Assembly: GCF_030247195.1 (NCBI RefSeq)
Contig: NC_080672.1
Coordinates: forward strand, 63,456,549-63,520,548
Length of the DNA: 64,000 nt
Direction of reading: 5' to 3'
Origin: Topomyia yanbarensis
Lineage: Eukaryota; Arthropoda; Insecta; Diptera; Culicidae
Shown here: positions 33,613 through 45,442 of the stretch, in pieces
Layout of the letters: each line of letters begins with the position of its first letter
How positions within the stretch are numbered: the stretch's first letter is position 1
Position numbers and translations under genes: made by a program
Notes under the pieces: generated by a model
What the model was told of the DNA's origin: nothing
Databases searched by the model: none
Seen by the model: only the letters and a program-made list of their open reading frames with translations

Positions 33613-33990
33613 CCAGTAGGTAATTTTTTTGCTGTCCTTATTTCACTGCCGGAAAACAAGGAAAAGGGAATGATTTTTTTACTCAAAATTAATGGGATGA
33701 AGTTTAGTCGGCTTTGGGGAATATCTCCTTATTTTTGGGTAAATTTGGACTCCCTCTCTTTCGTTTTTCGTTGGAGGCAGTAGGATGCACAGATTTAAGA
33801 TTACCTACTGCTAGGTAATGCAAGTTTTCTGTGTATGAACGTTACCTTGCACAGTCCAGAATGTAAATTTAGCAGGAATTTTAACGATTTGTTAAAAGTA
33901 AATGACTTGGCCTTACAAACTGTTGTTGTACTTTGCAAGGTCGTTCTTTTCGTTGAACCAGAAGCTACGGTGGTTCTACTTTAGCAAGAT
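33613..33990. other. Unassigned sequence between two transposons
   Basis: No frame or repeat that I can support. A short near-palindrome, TTACCTACTGCTAGGTAA, is at about 33802. Confidence 0.35.
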
Positions 33991-33994
33991 TTAA

Positions 33995-35573
33995 CCCTCG
34001 AGCACTCGCGCTGTTGTACTTTGTACATTTATCAATGCCAATCCACTATGTATTCTCAGAAATCATGTTTTAGACAAGATACACTCATTTTTATGCACTG
34101 ATATACCTCAAGAGCAACAATTGTTTGATGAAACCAGACCAATAGAACGCGCGATTTGGGAAGTTCAACCAAACAATAGTCTGTTCAGTATATCTCGTGA
34201 TCTCAATCATGTGGAGGGTTACTTCCTTCGGCAAACTTGTTCAGAAGATCAGGAGCTAGTCAGTGAAAGATAAAACAGTTTGGTATAAAATTCTGCCGCT
34301 AGGTGCCGCCAGTGAGCATGTTATTTTTTCAGCTTACTATATCTCAAGATCTAGATTTTTTAGAAAGTCGGTATCTTCGACGAAGTTGTTAAGCAAATCA
34401 AAACCTATAAGGTGGTATAAAGGCTGCTTCAGAAAACTACCATTAGGCGGCGCTAGTGAGCTTATCAGTTGTTCAACCTAATGTATCTCAAGTTCCTGAT
34501 TTTTTAGTGAGCAAGTGCATTCGGCAAAGTGGCTCACGAGATTGAAACCTTCGAGGTGGGACATCGAATAATATGGGATTCTTCCACTAGGAGGCGCTAA
34601 TGAACTTGAGCATGTAATTTTTTCGACCCTCTGTATCTCAGTTTCCTGTCTCTTCGGAAGGTCGTTGATCTATTTTTTCTTCGAACTAAAACCAAAAATG
34701 GTGAATATCACCAAGGATAAGAATAAATCGATGATATTCCGAAAAAAAGTTCACTAAATTGCCAGATGACGTTCCTCTGACTCAACTAAACAAATTGATT
34801 CATTTATAATTTTGGAATATGTACGCAAATAAATTAGGATTTGGAAGTCGTAAAACTCATGTGTACCATTTCTGTAACACCAAGCAACCACTTACGATGG
34901 TAATCTGTAAAAGAGGCTGCTTATAACATACACAGAAATAATGACACAACCTTCCTAAGTACAGAAAAATGCTAAACAAGCACAATTGTTCTTCAATTTC
35001 TTCAACGTACTGATTTGATTCGAAAATAGTATAGCTCACTAATGATATGAATTGTAATCTTGAGATTCAAAAATGATGAATATGCATGCTCATTAGCGCT
35101 ACCTAGTGGCAGAATCCCAAACTATTAAGTGTTTCGCTTCGTAGGTATATATCTCTTGTGCAACTATATCGCAGATACCGTCCTGCTAGCAAATCAGGAA
35201 TTCGAGATACAGTAGGCCAAAAATGGTAAGGCCCCTAACGCCACGTAGTAGCAAAATATCAAACTATTTCGCATACCACTTCGTAGGCTTTGATCACCAG
35301 AACAACATTGCCGAAGACACATATCTGTTGAAAAATCCGACACTTTAGATACAGTAGATCGAAAAAAATTAATGCTCACTAGCGCCGCCTGGCGGTAGAA
35401 TTCCATCATGTTAATTCGCACATCCGAAAGGCCATTATCTACTGCCCAAGTTTGCAGAAGAAAGTAGTGCTCCAAATGATACGGATCGCGAAGTATGCTA
35501 AAGACTATCTGTGTTGTACAAAGTACAACGCGCGAGTGCTCGTGTTACAAAATTTGGCGCTAGTGCCGGAGGG
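33995..35573. mobile_element. piggyBac-like foldback element built of tandem modules
   Basis: TTAA at 33991-33994 and 35574-35577 flank ends beginning CCCTC (left) and ending GAGGG (right). Subterminal blocks are inverted: GAGCACTCGCGCTGTTGTAC with CTTTGTAC on the left, GTACAAAGTACAACGCGCGA on the right. The interior consists of degenerate modules of about 130-160 bases, each with a GCGGCGCTAGTGAGC-like box and a TATCTCAAGTTCCTGATTTT-like box, in one orientation on the left half (34290-34650) and inverted on the right half (35085-35400). No transposase is present. TTAA plus CCCT ends indicate piggyBac-type mobilisation. Confidence 0.75.
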
Positions 35574-35577
35574 TTAA

Positions 35578-36202
35578 AATTGAACTTTTCAATGGTTCGA
35601 GATAAAGCTTGTCTGTCTTCAATGAAGGTGTAGAACAACACATTTTAGACAAATTTGCTGAAGACATGCAAGCTCTAGCTTTTATACTTTCCATTTCACG
35701 AGAAATCCAGAAGTAAGCTTTAGGGTGTTCCTTAAAAAAACGGTTTTGTATCTATAACTTTTGTGGTATATATTTTACACTAAAGGACCCTTTGGAAAAT
35801 TTGAAAATTATTTTAGGGTGCATAATTTTCTTTGAAACATTAACTACTAAAAAAAGTTTTGTTCCAAAGTTTTGAGAACTTTTATATAAAAACCAACTTA
35901 ATCTGGTAAGATGAAACATATCTTATGCATATCACAGTTGGATCATTTATTAGTTTGCAGAACTCACGGGAAGTAGGCACCCAGCAGTTTCTAGTCCTGC
36001 ATGAATAAATCCTCGAATAAACTGACTCTATTATAGAAAATCAATAAAATGAACGAAATAAAAAAAAATAAAGCTAAAAATGAAAACTAAACTAAATTAA
36101 AAAAATGAGTAAAATGATTAATATAAATCAAATTAATAAAATTCATAAATCAAATTAGATTAGCTAATTAAATGAAAAATTAAATTTAAAATTTAAAAAT
36201 CG
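35578..36202. other. Unassigned sequence passing into A-rich simple sequence
   Basis: 35578-36040 has no recognisable content. From about 36040 to 36200 the plus strand is A-rich with words such as AAAATGAA, AAATGAGT and AAATCAAAT, similar to decayed 9-mers of the array that begins further right. Confidence 0.4.
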
Positions 36203-36211
36203 TCATGAAAT

Positions 36212-36420
36212 CATTTTTGTTATTTCAATTATACTGCCGCTCTACGCATAATTGTACCATGTGTATAGGGAATCCCGTAGAGCATAGGACAGTTATGCAT
36301 TTAGCGGCAGTATAGAGGTTTTAACCAAATTTCTAACCCTTTGTGCGGGGTTGGGAATCGAACCCAGATGAGGTACGTAAAAGGCAATCGATTTACCATC
36401 CACGCTATAGCCACCCACAA
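36212..36420 (-). mobile_element. tRNA-derived SINE
   Basis: On the minus strand the element starts near 36420 with a tRNA-like head: GTGGCTATAGCGTGGATGG (A-box region) and GGGTTCGATTCCCAACCCC (B box and T-arm hairpin) about 45 bases further. A non-tRNA body follows, containing an inverted pair (TACTGCCGCT and AGCGGCAGTA). The 9-mer TCATGAAAT flanks it at 36203-36211 and 36421-36429, a target duplication. Such elements are transcribed by RNA polymerase III from the internal A and B boxes and mobilised by a partner LINE. From memory, Feilai is the tRNA-related SINE of Aedes aegypti; I cannot confirm that this is it. Confidence 0.8.
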
Positions 36421-36479
36421 TCATGAAATTAATAGAATAAATTAAATTGGCTCAAACTAACAATTTGAATGAAATAAAT

Positions 36480-36539
36480 AAGTGGAATGACTGATAATGA
36501 AATGCAAGAAATGGACAAAATGAATCAAATGAATCAAAC
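36480..36539 (+). repeat. Left edge remnant of the 9-bp array
   Basis: Decayed 9-mers (ATGACTGATAATGAAATGCA, then GAAATGGAC) pass into two perfect units ending ATGAATCAAATGAATCAAA. A LINE 3' fragment (36540-37060) then separates this from the main array, so the LINE was inserted into the edge of an existing array. Confidence 0.75.
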
Positions 36540-37060
36540 TCTTGCTGATCTCCTGTTTGCCTGAAAGTGGCAAGTTTGGTCTTCATACCTGGCCCCATAT
36601 CCGCCTTCTCTGTCCCTGATATAGCTGCTACAACACCCATGATGAAAATAAACCACATTTGCATTCTGTATTCCTAGTTTTAAGATAGCTGATAATTTTT
36701 TTATAAAAACTTATTCCCCTTTCAAACTGTATTCTTAGTTTTAAGATAGCTGTAAAATTTTTCGTGAAAAAATACTTATGTTCCCCCTTTTGTATATCAA
36801 ACTCGATTCCTAGTTTTAAGAGAGCTGCAAAAAAAATTCTAAAAAACTATTGTATCCCACTGTTGTATATAGCATTGGCTTTCTAGTTCTAGTTCTAGTA
36901 TTCTGGTTCTAGATAGCTGTAAAAATCCCCCTTGTTTTAAAAAAATATTTCAAAATAGTAATTTCCTAGTTTTAAGATATCCAAATTGCAAAAAAAAAAT
37001 GAATTTGGCACAGCCAAGCTAAAGCATTTGTGCCTATCAAATAAACGAACTGAATAAAAA
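36540..37060 (+). mobile_element. 5'-truncated LINE: 3' UTR with tandem modules (copy 2)
   Basis: Homologous to 12488-12994 and, inverted, to 61169-61820. It starts upstream of the modules with GCTGATCTCCTGTTTGCC, has four to five modules with a CTAGTTTTAAGATAGCTG core and ends GCCTATCAAATAAACGAACT followed by GAATAAAAAA. On both sides lie 9-mers of the array, so its target site was within the array and any duplication is hidden in the repeats. Confidence 0.85.
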
Positions 37061-38216
37061 AATGAATCAAATGAATCAAATGAATCAAATGAATCAAATG
37101 AATCAAATGAATCAAATGAATCAAATGAATCAAATGAATCAAATGAATCAAATGAATCAAATGAACCAAATGAATCAAATGAATCAAATGAATCAAATGA
37201 ATCAAATGAATCAAATGAATCAAATGAATCAAATGAATCAAATTAATCAAATTAATCAAATGAATCAAATTAATCAAATGAATCAAATGAATCAAATGAA
37301 TCAAATGAATCAAATGAATCAAATGAATGAAATGAATGAAATGAATGAAATGAATGAAATGAATGAAATGAATGAAATGAATGAAATGAATGAAATGAAT
37401 GAAATGAATGAAATGAATGAAATGAATGAAATGAATGAAATGAATGAAATGAATGAAATGAATGAAATGAATGAAATGAATGAAATGAATGAAATGAATG
37501 AAATGAATCAAATGAATCAAATGAATCAAATGAATCAAATGCATCAAATGAATCAAATGAATCAAATAAATCAAATGAATCAAATGAATCAAATGAATCA
37601 AATGAATCAAATGAATCAAATGAATCAAATGAATCAAATGAATCAAATGAATCAAATGAATCAAATGAATCAAATGAATCAAATGAATCAAATGAATCAA
37701 ATGAATCAAATGAATCGAATGAATCAAATGAATCAAATGAATCAAATGAATCAAATGAATCAAATGAATCAAATGAATCAAATGAATGAAATGAATCAAA
37801 TGAATCAAATGAATCAAATGAATCAAATGAATCAAATGAATCAAATGCATCAAATGCATCAAATGAATCAAATGAATCAAATAAATCAAATGAATCAAAT
37901 GAATCAAATGAATCAAATGAATCAAATGAATGAAATGAATGAAATGAATGAAATGAATGAAATGAATGAAATGAATGAAATGAATGAAATGAATGAAATG
38001 AATGAAATGAATGAAATGAATGAAATGAATGAAATGAATGAAATGAATGAAATGAATGAAATGAATCAAATGAATCAAATGAATCAAATGAATCAAATGA
38101 ATCAAATGAATCAAATGAATCATATGAATCATATGAATCATATTAATCAAATGAATCAAATGAATCAAATGAATCAAATGAATCAAATGAATCAAATGAA
38201 TGAAATGAATCAAATG

Positions 38217-41200
38217 AATGAAATGAATGAAATGAATGAAATGAATGAAATGAATGAAATGAATGAAATGAATGAAATGAATGAAATGAATGAAATGAAT
38301 GAAATGAATGAAATGAATGAAATGAATGAAATGAATGAAATGAATGAAATGAATGAAATGAATGAAATGAATGAAATGAATGAAATGAATGAAATGAATG
38401 AAATGAATGAAATGAATGAAATGAATGAAATGAATGAAATGAATGAAATGAATGAAATGAATGAAATGAATGAAATGAATGAAATGAATGAAATGAATGA
38501 AATGAATGAAATGAATGAAATGAATGAAATGAATGAAATGAATGAAATGAATGAAATGAATGAAATGAATGAAATGAATGAAATGAATGAAATGAATGAA
38601 ATGAATGAAATGAATGAAATGAATGAAATGAATGAAATGAATGAAATGAATGAAATGAATGAAATGAATGAAATGAATGAAATGAATGAAATGAATGAAA
38701 TGAATGAAATGAATGAAATGAATGAAATGAATGAAATGAATGAAATGAATGAAATGAATGAAATGAATGAAATGAATGAAATGAATGAAATGAATGAAAT
38801 GAATGAAATGAATGAAATGAATGAAATGAATGAAATGAATGAAATGAATGAAATGAATGAAATGAATGAAATGAATGAAATGAATGAAATGAATGAAATG
38901 AATGAAATGAATGAAATGAATGAAATGAATGAAATGAATGAAATGAATGAAATGAATGAAATGAATGAAATGAATGAAATGAATGAAATGAATGAAATGA
39001 ATGAAATGAATGAAATGAATGAAATGAATGAAATGAATGAAATGAATGAAATGAATGAAATGAATGAAATGAATGAAATGAATGAAATGAATGAAATGAA
39101 TGAAATGAATGAAATGAATGAAATGAATGAAATGAATGAAATGAATGAAATGAATGAAATGAATGAAATGAATGAAATGAATGAAATGAATGAAATGAAT
39201 GAAATGAATGAAATGAATGAAATGAATGAAATGAATGAAATGAATGAAATGAATGAAATGAATGAAATGAATGAAATGAATGAAATGAATGAAATGAATG
39301 AAATGAATGAAATGAATGAAATGAATGAAATGAATGAAATGAATGAAATGAATGAAATGAATGAAATGAATGAAATGAATGAAATGAATGAAATGAATGA
39401 AATGAATGAAATGAATGAAATGAATGAAATGAATGAAATGAATGAAATGAATGAAATGAATGAAATGAATGAAATGAATGAAATGAATGAAATGAATGAA
39501 ATGAATGAAATGAATGAAATGAATGAAATGAATGAAATGAATGAAATGAATGAAATGAATGAAATGAATGAAATGAATGAAATGAATGAAATGAATGAAA
39601 TGAATGAAATGAATGAAATGAATGAAATGAATGAAATGAATGAAATGAATGAAATGAATGAAATGAATGAAATGAATGAAATGAATGAAATGAATGAAAT
39701 GAATGAAATGAATGAAATGAATGAAATGAATGAAATGAATGAAATGAATGAAATGAATGAAATGAATGAAATGAATGAAATGAATGAAATGAATGAAATG
39801 AATGAAATGAATGAAATGAATGAAATGAATGAAATGAATGAAATGAATGAAATGAATGAAATGAATGAAATGAATGAAATGAATGAAATGAATGAAATGA
39901 ATGAAATGAATGAAATGAATGAAATGAATGAAATGAATGAAATGAATGAAATGAATGAAATGAATGAAATGAATGAAATGAATGAAATGAATGAAATGAA
40001 TGAAATGAATGAAATGAATGAAATGAATGAAATGAATGAAATGAATGAAATGAATGAAATGAATGAAATGAATGAAATGAATGAAATGAATGAAATGAAT
40101 GAAATGAATGAAATGAATGAAATGAATGAAATGAATGAAATGAATGAAATGAATGAAATGAATGAAATGAATGAAATGAATGAAATGAATGAAATGAATG
40201 AAATGAATGAAATGAATGAAATGAATGAAATGAATGAAATGAATGAAATGAATGAAATGAATGAAATGAATGAAATGAATGAAATGAATGAAATGAATGA
40301 AATGAATGAAATGAATGAAATGAATGAAATGAATGAAATGAATGAAATGAATGAAATGAATGAAATGAATGAAATGAATGAAATGAATGAAATGAATGAA
40401 ATGAATGAAATGAATGAAATGAATGAAATGAATGAAATGAATGAAATGAATGAAATGAATGAAATGAATGAAATGAATGAAATGAATGAAATGAATGAAA
40501 TGAATGAAATGAATGAAATGAATGAAATGAATGAAATGAATGAAATGAATGAAATGAATGAAATGAATGAAATGAATGAAATGAATGAAATGAATGAAAT
40601 GAATGAAATGAATGAAATGAATGAAATGAATGAAATGAATGAAATGAATGAAATGAATGAAATGAATGAAATGAATGAAATGAATGAAATGAATGAAATG
40701 AATGAAATGAATGAAATGAATGAAATGAATGAAATGAATGAAATGAATGAAATGAATGAAATGAATGAAATGAATGAAATGAATGAAATGAATGAAATGA
40801 ATGAAATGAATGAAATGAATGAAATGAATGAAATGAATGAAATGAATGAAATGAATGAAATGAATGAAATGAATGAAATGAATGAAATGAATGAAATGAA
40901 TGAAATGAATGAAATGAATGAAATGAATGAAATGAATGAAATGAATGAAATGAATGAAATGAATGAAATGAATGAAATGAATGAAATGAATGAAATGAAT
41001 GAAATGAATGAAATGAATGAAATGAATGAAATGAATGAAATGAATGAAATGAATGAAATGAATGAAATGAATGAAATGAATGAAATGAATGAAATGAATG
41101 AAATGAATGAAATGAATGAAATGAATGAAATGAATGAAATGAATGAAATGAATGAAATGAATGAAATGAATGAAATGAATGAAATGAATGAAATGAATGA

Positions 41201-41369
41201 AATGAATGAAATGAATGAAATGAATGAAATGAATGAAATGAATGAAATGAATGAAATGAATGAAATGAATGAAATGAATGAAATGAATGAAATGAATGAA
41301 ATGAATGAAATGAATGAAATGAATGAAATGAATGAAATGAATGAAATGAATGAAATGAATGAAATGAAT
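38217..41369. repeat. Homogeneous E-type block 1 (about 350 units)
   Basis: About 3.15 kb of ATGAATGAA with no variant that I could find by eye. It is bounded on the left by a Q unit and on the right by a mixed zone in which Q and E units alternate and ATAAATGAA variants appear. The absence of variants implies very recent amplification, or an assembly consensus. Confidence 0.9.
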
Positions 41370-42212
41370 CAAATGAATGAAATGAATGAAATGAATGAAA
41401 TGAATGAAATGAATGAAATGAATCAAATGAATGAAATAAATGAAATGAATCAAATGAATCAAATGAATGAAATGAATGAAATGAATCAAATGAATGAAAT
41501 AAATGAAATGAATCAAATGAATCAAATGAATCAAATGAATCAAATGAATCAAATGAATCAAATGAATCAAATGAATCAAATGAATCAAATGAATCAAATG
41601 AATCAAATGAATCAAATGAATCAAATGAATCAAATGAATCAAATGAATCAAACGAATCAAACGAATCAAATGAATCAAATGAATCAAATGAATCAAATGA
41701 ATCAAATGAATCAAATGAATCAAATGACTCAAATGAATCAAATGCATCAAATGCATCAAATGAATCAAATGAATCAAATGAATCAAATGAATCAAATGAA
41801 TCAAATGAATCAAATGAATCAAATGAATCAAATGAATCAAATGAATCAAATGAATCAAATGAATCAAATGAATCAAATGAATCAAATGCATCAAATGAAT
41901 CAAATGAATCAAATAAATCAAATGAATCAAATGAATCAAATGAATCAAATGAATCAAATGAATGAAATGAATGAAATGAATGAAATGAATGAAATGAATG
42001 AAATGAATGAAATGAATGAAATGAATGAAATGAATGAAATGAATGAAATGAATGAAATGAATGAAATGAATCAAATGAATCAAATGAATCAAATGAATCA
42101 AATGAATCATATGAATCATATGAATCATATTAATCAAATGAATCAAATGAATCAAATGAATCAAATGAATCAAATGAATCAAATGAATCAAATGAATCAA
42201 ATGAATCAAATG

Positions 42213-44784
42213 AATGAAATGAATGAAATGAATGAAATGAATGAAATGAATGAAATGAATGAAATGAATGAAATGAATGAAATGAATGAAATGAATGAAA
42301 TGAATGAAATGAATGAAATGAATGAAATGAATGAAATGAATGAAATGAATGAAATGAATGAAATGAATGAAATGAATGAAATGAATGAAATGAATGAAAT
42401 GAATGAAATGAATGAAATGAATGAAATGAATGAAATGAATGAAATGAATGAAATGAATGAAATGAATGAAATGAATGAAATGAATGAAATGAATGAAATG
42501 AATGAAATGAATGAAATGAATGAAATGAATGAAATGAATGAAATGAATGAAATGAATGAAATGAATGAAATGAATGAAATGAATGAAATGAATGAAATGA
42601 ATGAAATGAATGAAATGAATGAAATGAATGAAATGAATGAAATGAATGAAATGAATGAAATGAATGAAATGAATGAAATGAATGAAATGAATGAAATGAA
42701 TGAAATGAATGAAATGAATGAAATGAATGAAATGAATGAAATGAATGAAATGAATGAAATGAATGAAATGAATGAAATGAATGAAATGAATGAAATGAAT
42801 GAAATGAATGAAATGAATGAAATGAATGAAATGAATGAAATGAATGAAATGAATGAAATGAATGAAATGAATGAAATGAATGAAATGAATGAAATGAATG
42901 AAATGAATGAAATGAATGAAATGAATGAAATGAATGAAATGAATGAAATGAATGAAATGAATGAAATGAATGAAATGAATGAAATGAATGAAATGAATGA
43001 AATGAATGAAATGAATGAAATGAATGAAATGAATGAAATGAATGAAATGAATGAAATGAATGAAATGAATGAAATGAATGAAATGAATGAAATGAATGAA
43101 ATGAATGAAATGAATGAAATGAATGAAATGAATGAAATGAATGAAATGAATGAAATGAATGAAATGAATGAAATGAATGAAATGAATGAAATGAATGAAA
43201 TGAATGAAATGAATGAAATGAATGAAATGAATGAAATGAATGAAATGAATGAAATGAATGAAATGAATGAAATGAATGAAATGAATGAAATGAATGAAAT
43301 GAATGAAATGAATGAAATGAATGAAATGAATGAAATGAATGAAATGAATGAAATGAATGAAATGAATGAAATGAATGAAATGAATGAAATGAATGAAATG
43401 AATGAAATGAATGAAATGAATGAAATGAATGAAATGAATGAAATGAATGAAATGAATGAAATGAATGAAATGAATGAAATGAATGAAATGAATGAAATGA
43501 ATGAAATGAATGAAATGAATGAAATGAATGAAATGAATGAAATGAATGAAATGAATGAAATGAATGAAATGAATGAAATGAATGAAATGAATGAAATGAA
43601 TGAAATGAATGAAATGAATGAAATGAATGAAATGAATGAAATGAATGAAATGAATGAAATGAATGAAATGAATGAAATGAATGAAATGAATGAAATGAAT
43701 GAAATGAATGAAATGAATGAAATGAATGAAATGAATGAAATGAATGAAATGAATGAAATGAATGAAATGAATGAAATGAATGAAATGAATGAAATGAATG
43801 AAATGAATGAAATGAATGAAATGAATGAAATGAATGAAATGAATGAAATGAATGAAATGAATGAAATGAATGAAATGAATGAAATGAATGAAATGAATGA
43901 AATGAATGAAATGAATGAAATGAATGAAATGAATGAAATGAATGAAATGAATGAAATGAATGAAATGAATGAAATGAATGAAATGAATGAAATGAATGAA
44001 ATGAATGAAATGAATGAAATGAATGAAATGAATGAAATGAATGAAATGAATGAAATGAATGAAATGAATGAAATGAATGAAATGAATGAAATGAATGAAA
44101 TGAATGAAATGAATGAAATGAATGAAATGAATGAAATGAATGAAATGAATGAAATGAATGAAATGAATGAAATGAATGAAATGAATGAAATGAATGAAAT
44201 GAATGAAATGAATGAAATGAATGAAATGAATGAAATGAATGAAATGAATGAAATGAATGAAATGAATGAAATGAATGAAATGAATGAAATGAATGAAATG
44301 AATGAAATGAATGAAATGAATGAAATGAATGAAATGAATGAAATGAATGAAATGAATGAAATGAATGAAATGAATGAAATGAATGAAATGAATGAAATGA
44401 ATGAAATGAATGAAATGAATGAAATGAATGAAATGAATGAAATGAATGAAATGAATGAAATGAATGAAATGAATGAAATGAATGAAATGAATGAAATGAA
44501 TGAAATGAATGAAATGAATGAAATGAATGAAATGAATGAAATGAATGAAATGAATGAAATGAATGAAATGAATGAAATGAATGAAATGAATGAAATGAAT
44601 GAAATGAATGAAATGAATGAAATGAATGAAATGAATGAAATGAATGAAATGAATGAAATGAATGAAATGAATGAAATGAATGAAATGAATGAAATGAATG
44701 AAATGAATGAAATGAATGAAATGAATGAAATGAATGAAATGAATGAAATGAATGAAATGAATGAAATGAATGAAATGAATGAAA
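42213..44784. repeat. Homogeneous E-type block 2 (about 286 units)
   Basis: About 2.57 kb of the same ATGAATGAA unit, preceded by the same marker order as block 1 (three ATGAATCAT units, ATTAATCAA, then nine Q units) and followed by two ATAAATGAA variants before Q units resume. It occupies the equivalent place in the second higher-order unit. Confidence 0.9.
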
Positions 44785-45442
44785 TAAATGAAATGAATGA
44801 AATGAATGAAATGAATGAAATGAATGAAATGAATGAAATGAATGAAATAAATGAAATGAATCAAATGAATCAAATGAATCAAATGAATCAAATGAATCAA
44901 ATGAATCAAATGAATCAAATGAATCAAATGAATCAAATGAATCAAATGAATCAAATGAATCAAATGAATCAAATGAATCAAATGAATCAAATGAATCAAA
45001 TGAATCAAATGAATCAATTGAATCAAATGAATCAAATGAATCAAATGAATCAAATGAATCAAATGAATCAAATGAATCAAATGAATCAAATGAATCAAAT
45101 GAATCAAATGAATCAAACGAATCAAACGAATCAAATGAATCAAATGAATCAAATGAATCAAATGAATCAAATGAATCAAATGACTCAAATGAATCAAATG
45201 ATTCAAATGAATCAAATGCATCAAATGCATCAAATGAATCAAATGAATCAAATGAATCAAATGAATCAAATGAATCAAATGAATCAAATGAATCAAATGA
45301 ATCAAATGAATCAAATGAATCAAATGAATCAAATGAATCAAATGAATCAAATGAATCAAATGAATCAAATGAATCAAATGAATCAAATGAATCAAATGAA
45401 TCAAATGAATCAAATGAATCAAATGAATCAAATGAATCAAAT

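Larger units (their letters stand above)
37061..45442. repeat. 9-bp satellite array, (ATGAATSAA)n, about 930 units
   Basis: An uninterrupted array of 9-bp units over 8.38 kb. Two variants dominate: ATGAATCAA (Q type) and ATGAATGAA (E type), arranged in long blocks. Rare variants (ATGCATCAA, ATTAATCAA, ACGAATCAA, ATGAATCAT, ATGACTCAA) occur mostly in Q blocks at ordered positions. Every marker keeps the 9-bp phase. Since 9 is a multiple of 3, the plus strand reads Met-Asn-Gln/Glu for about 2800 codons and the minus strand reads Ile-His-Leu/Phe and Ser-Phe-Asp/His over similar lengths. Openness on both strands and total lack of non-repeat sequence show this to be a satellite rather than a coding region. 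The edges are decayed and the centre is homogeneous, as expected from unequal exchange. Confidence 0.95.

Noticed and set aside
36340..36420. Functional tRNA gene
   Set aside because: The A and B boxes are present, but acceptor-stem pairing is not evident and a SINE body with flanking target duplications follows, so it is a tRNA-derived SINE head.
37040..37080. Origin of the satellite from the LINE's 3' tail (GAATAAAAAA followed by 9-mers)
   Set aside because: At first the junction looked like tail expansion, but perfect 9-mers also lie on the other side of the LINE fragment (36517-36539), so the LINE was inserted into an existing array.
36972..45440. Minus-strand protein of Ile-His-Leu/Phe repeats
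   Set aside because: Same reason: satellite periodicity. Its end runs into LINE 3' UTR sequence.
37061..45442. CRISPR array or telomere repeat
   Set aside because: No spacers are present. The unit is 9 bp and A/T-rich, unlike TTAGG-type or mosquito complex telomeric repeats, and the locus is flanked by interspersed elements on both sides.
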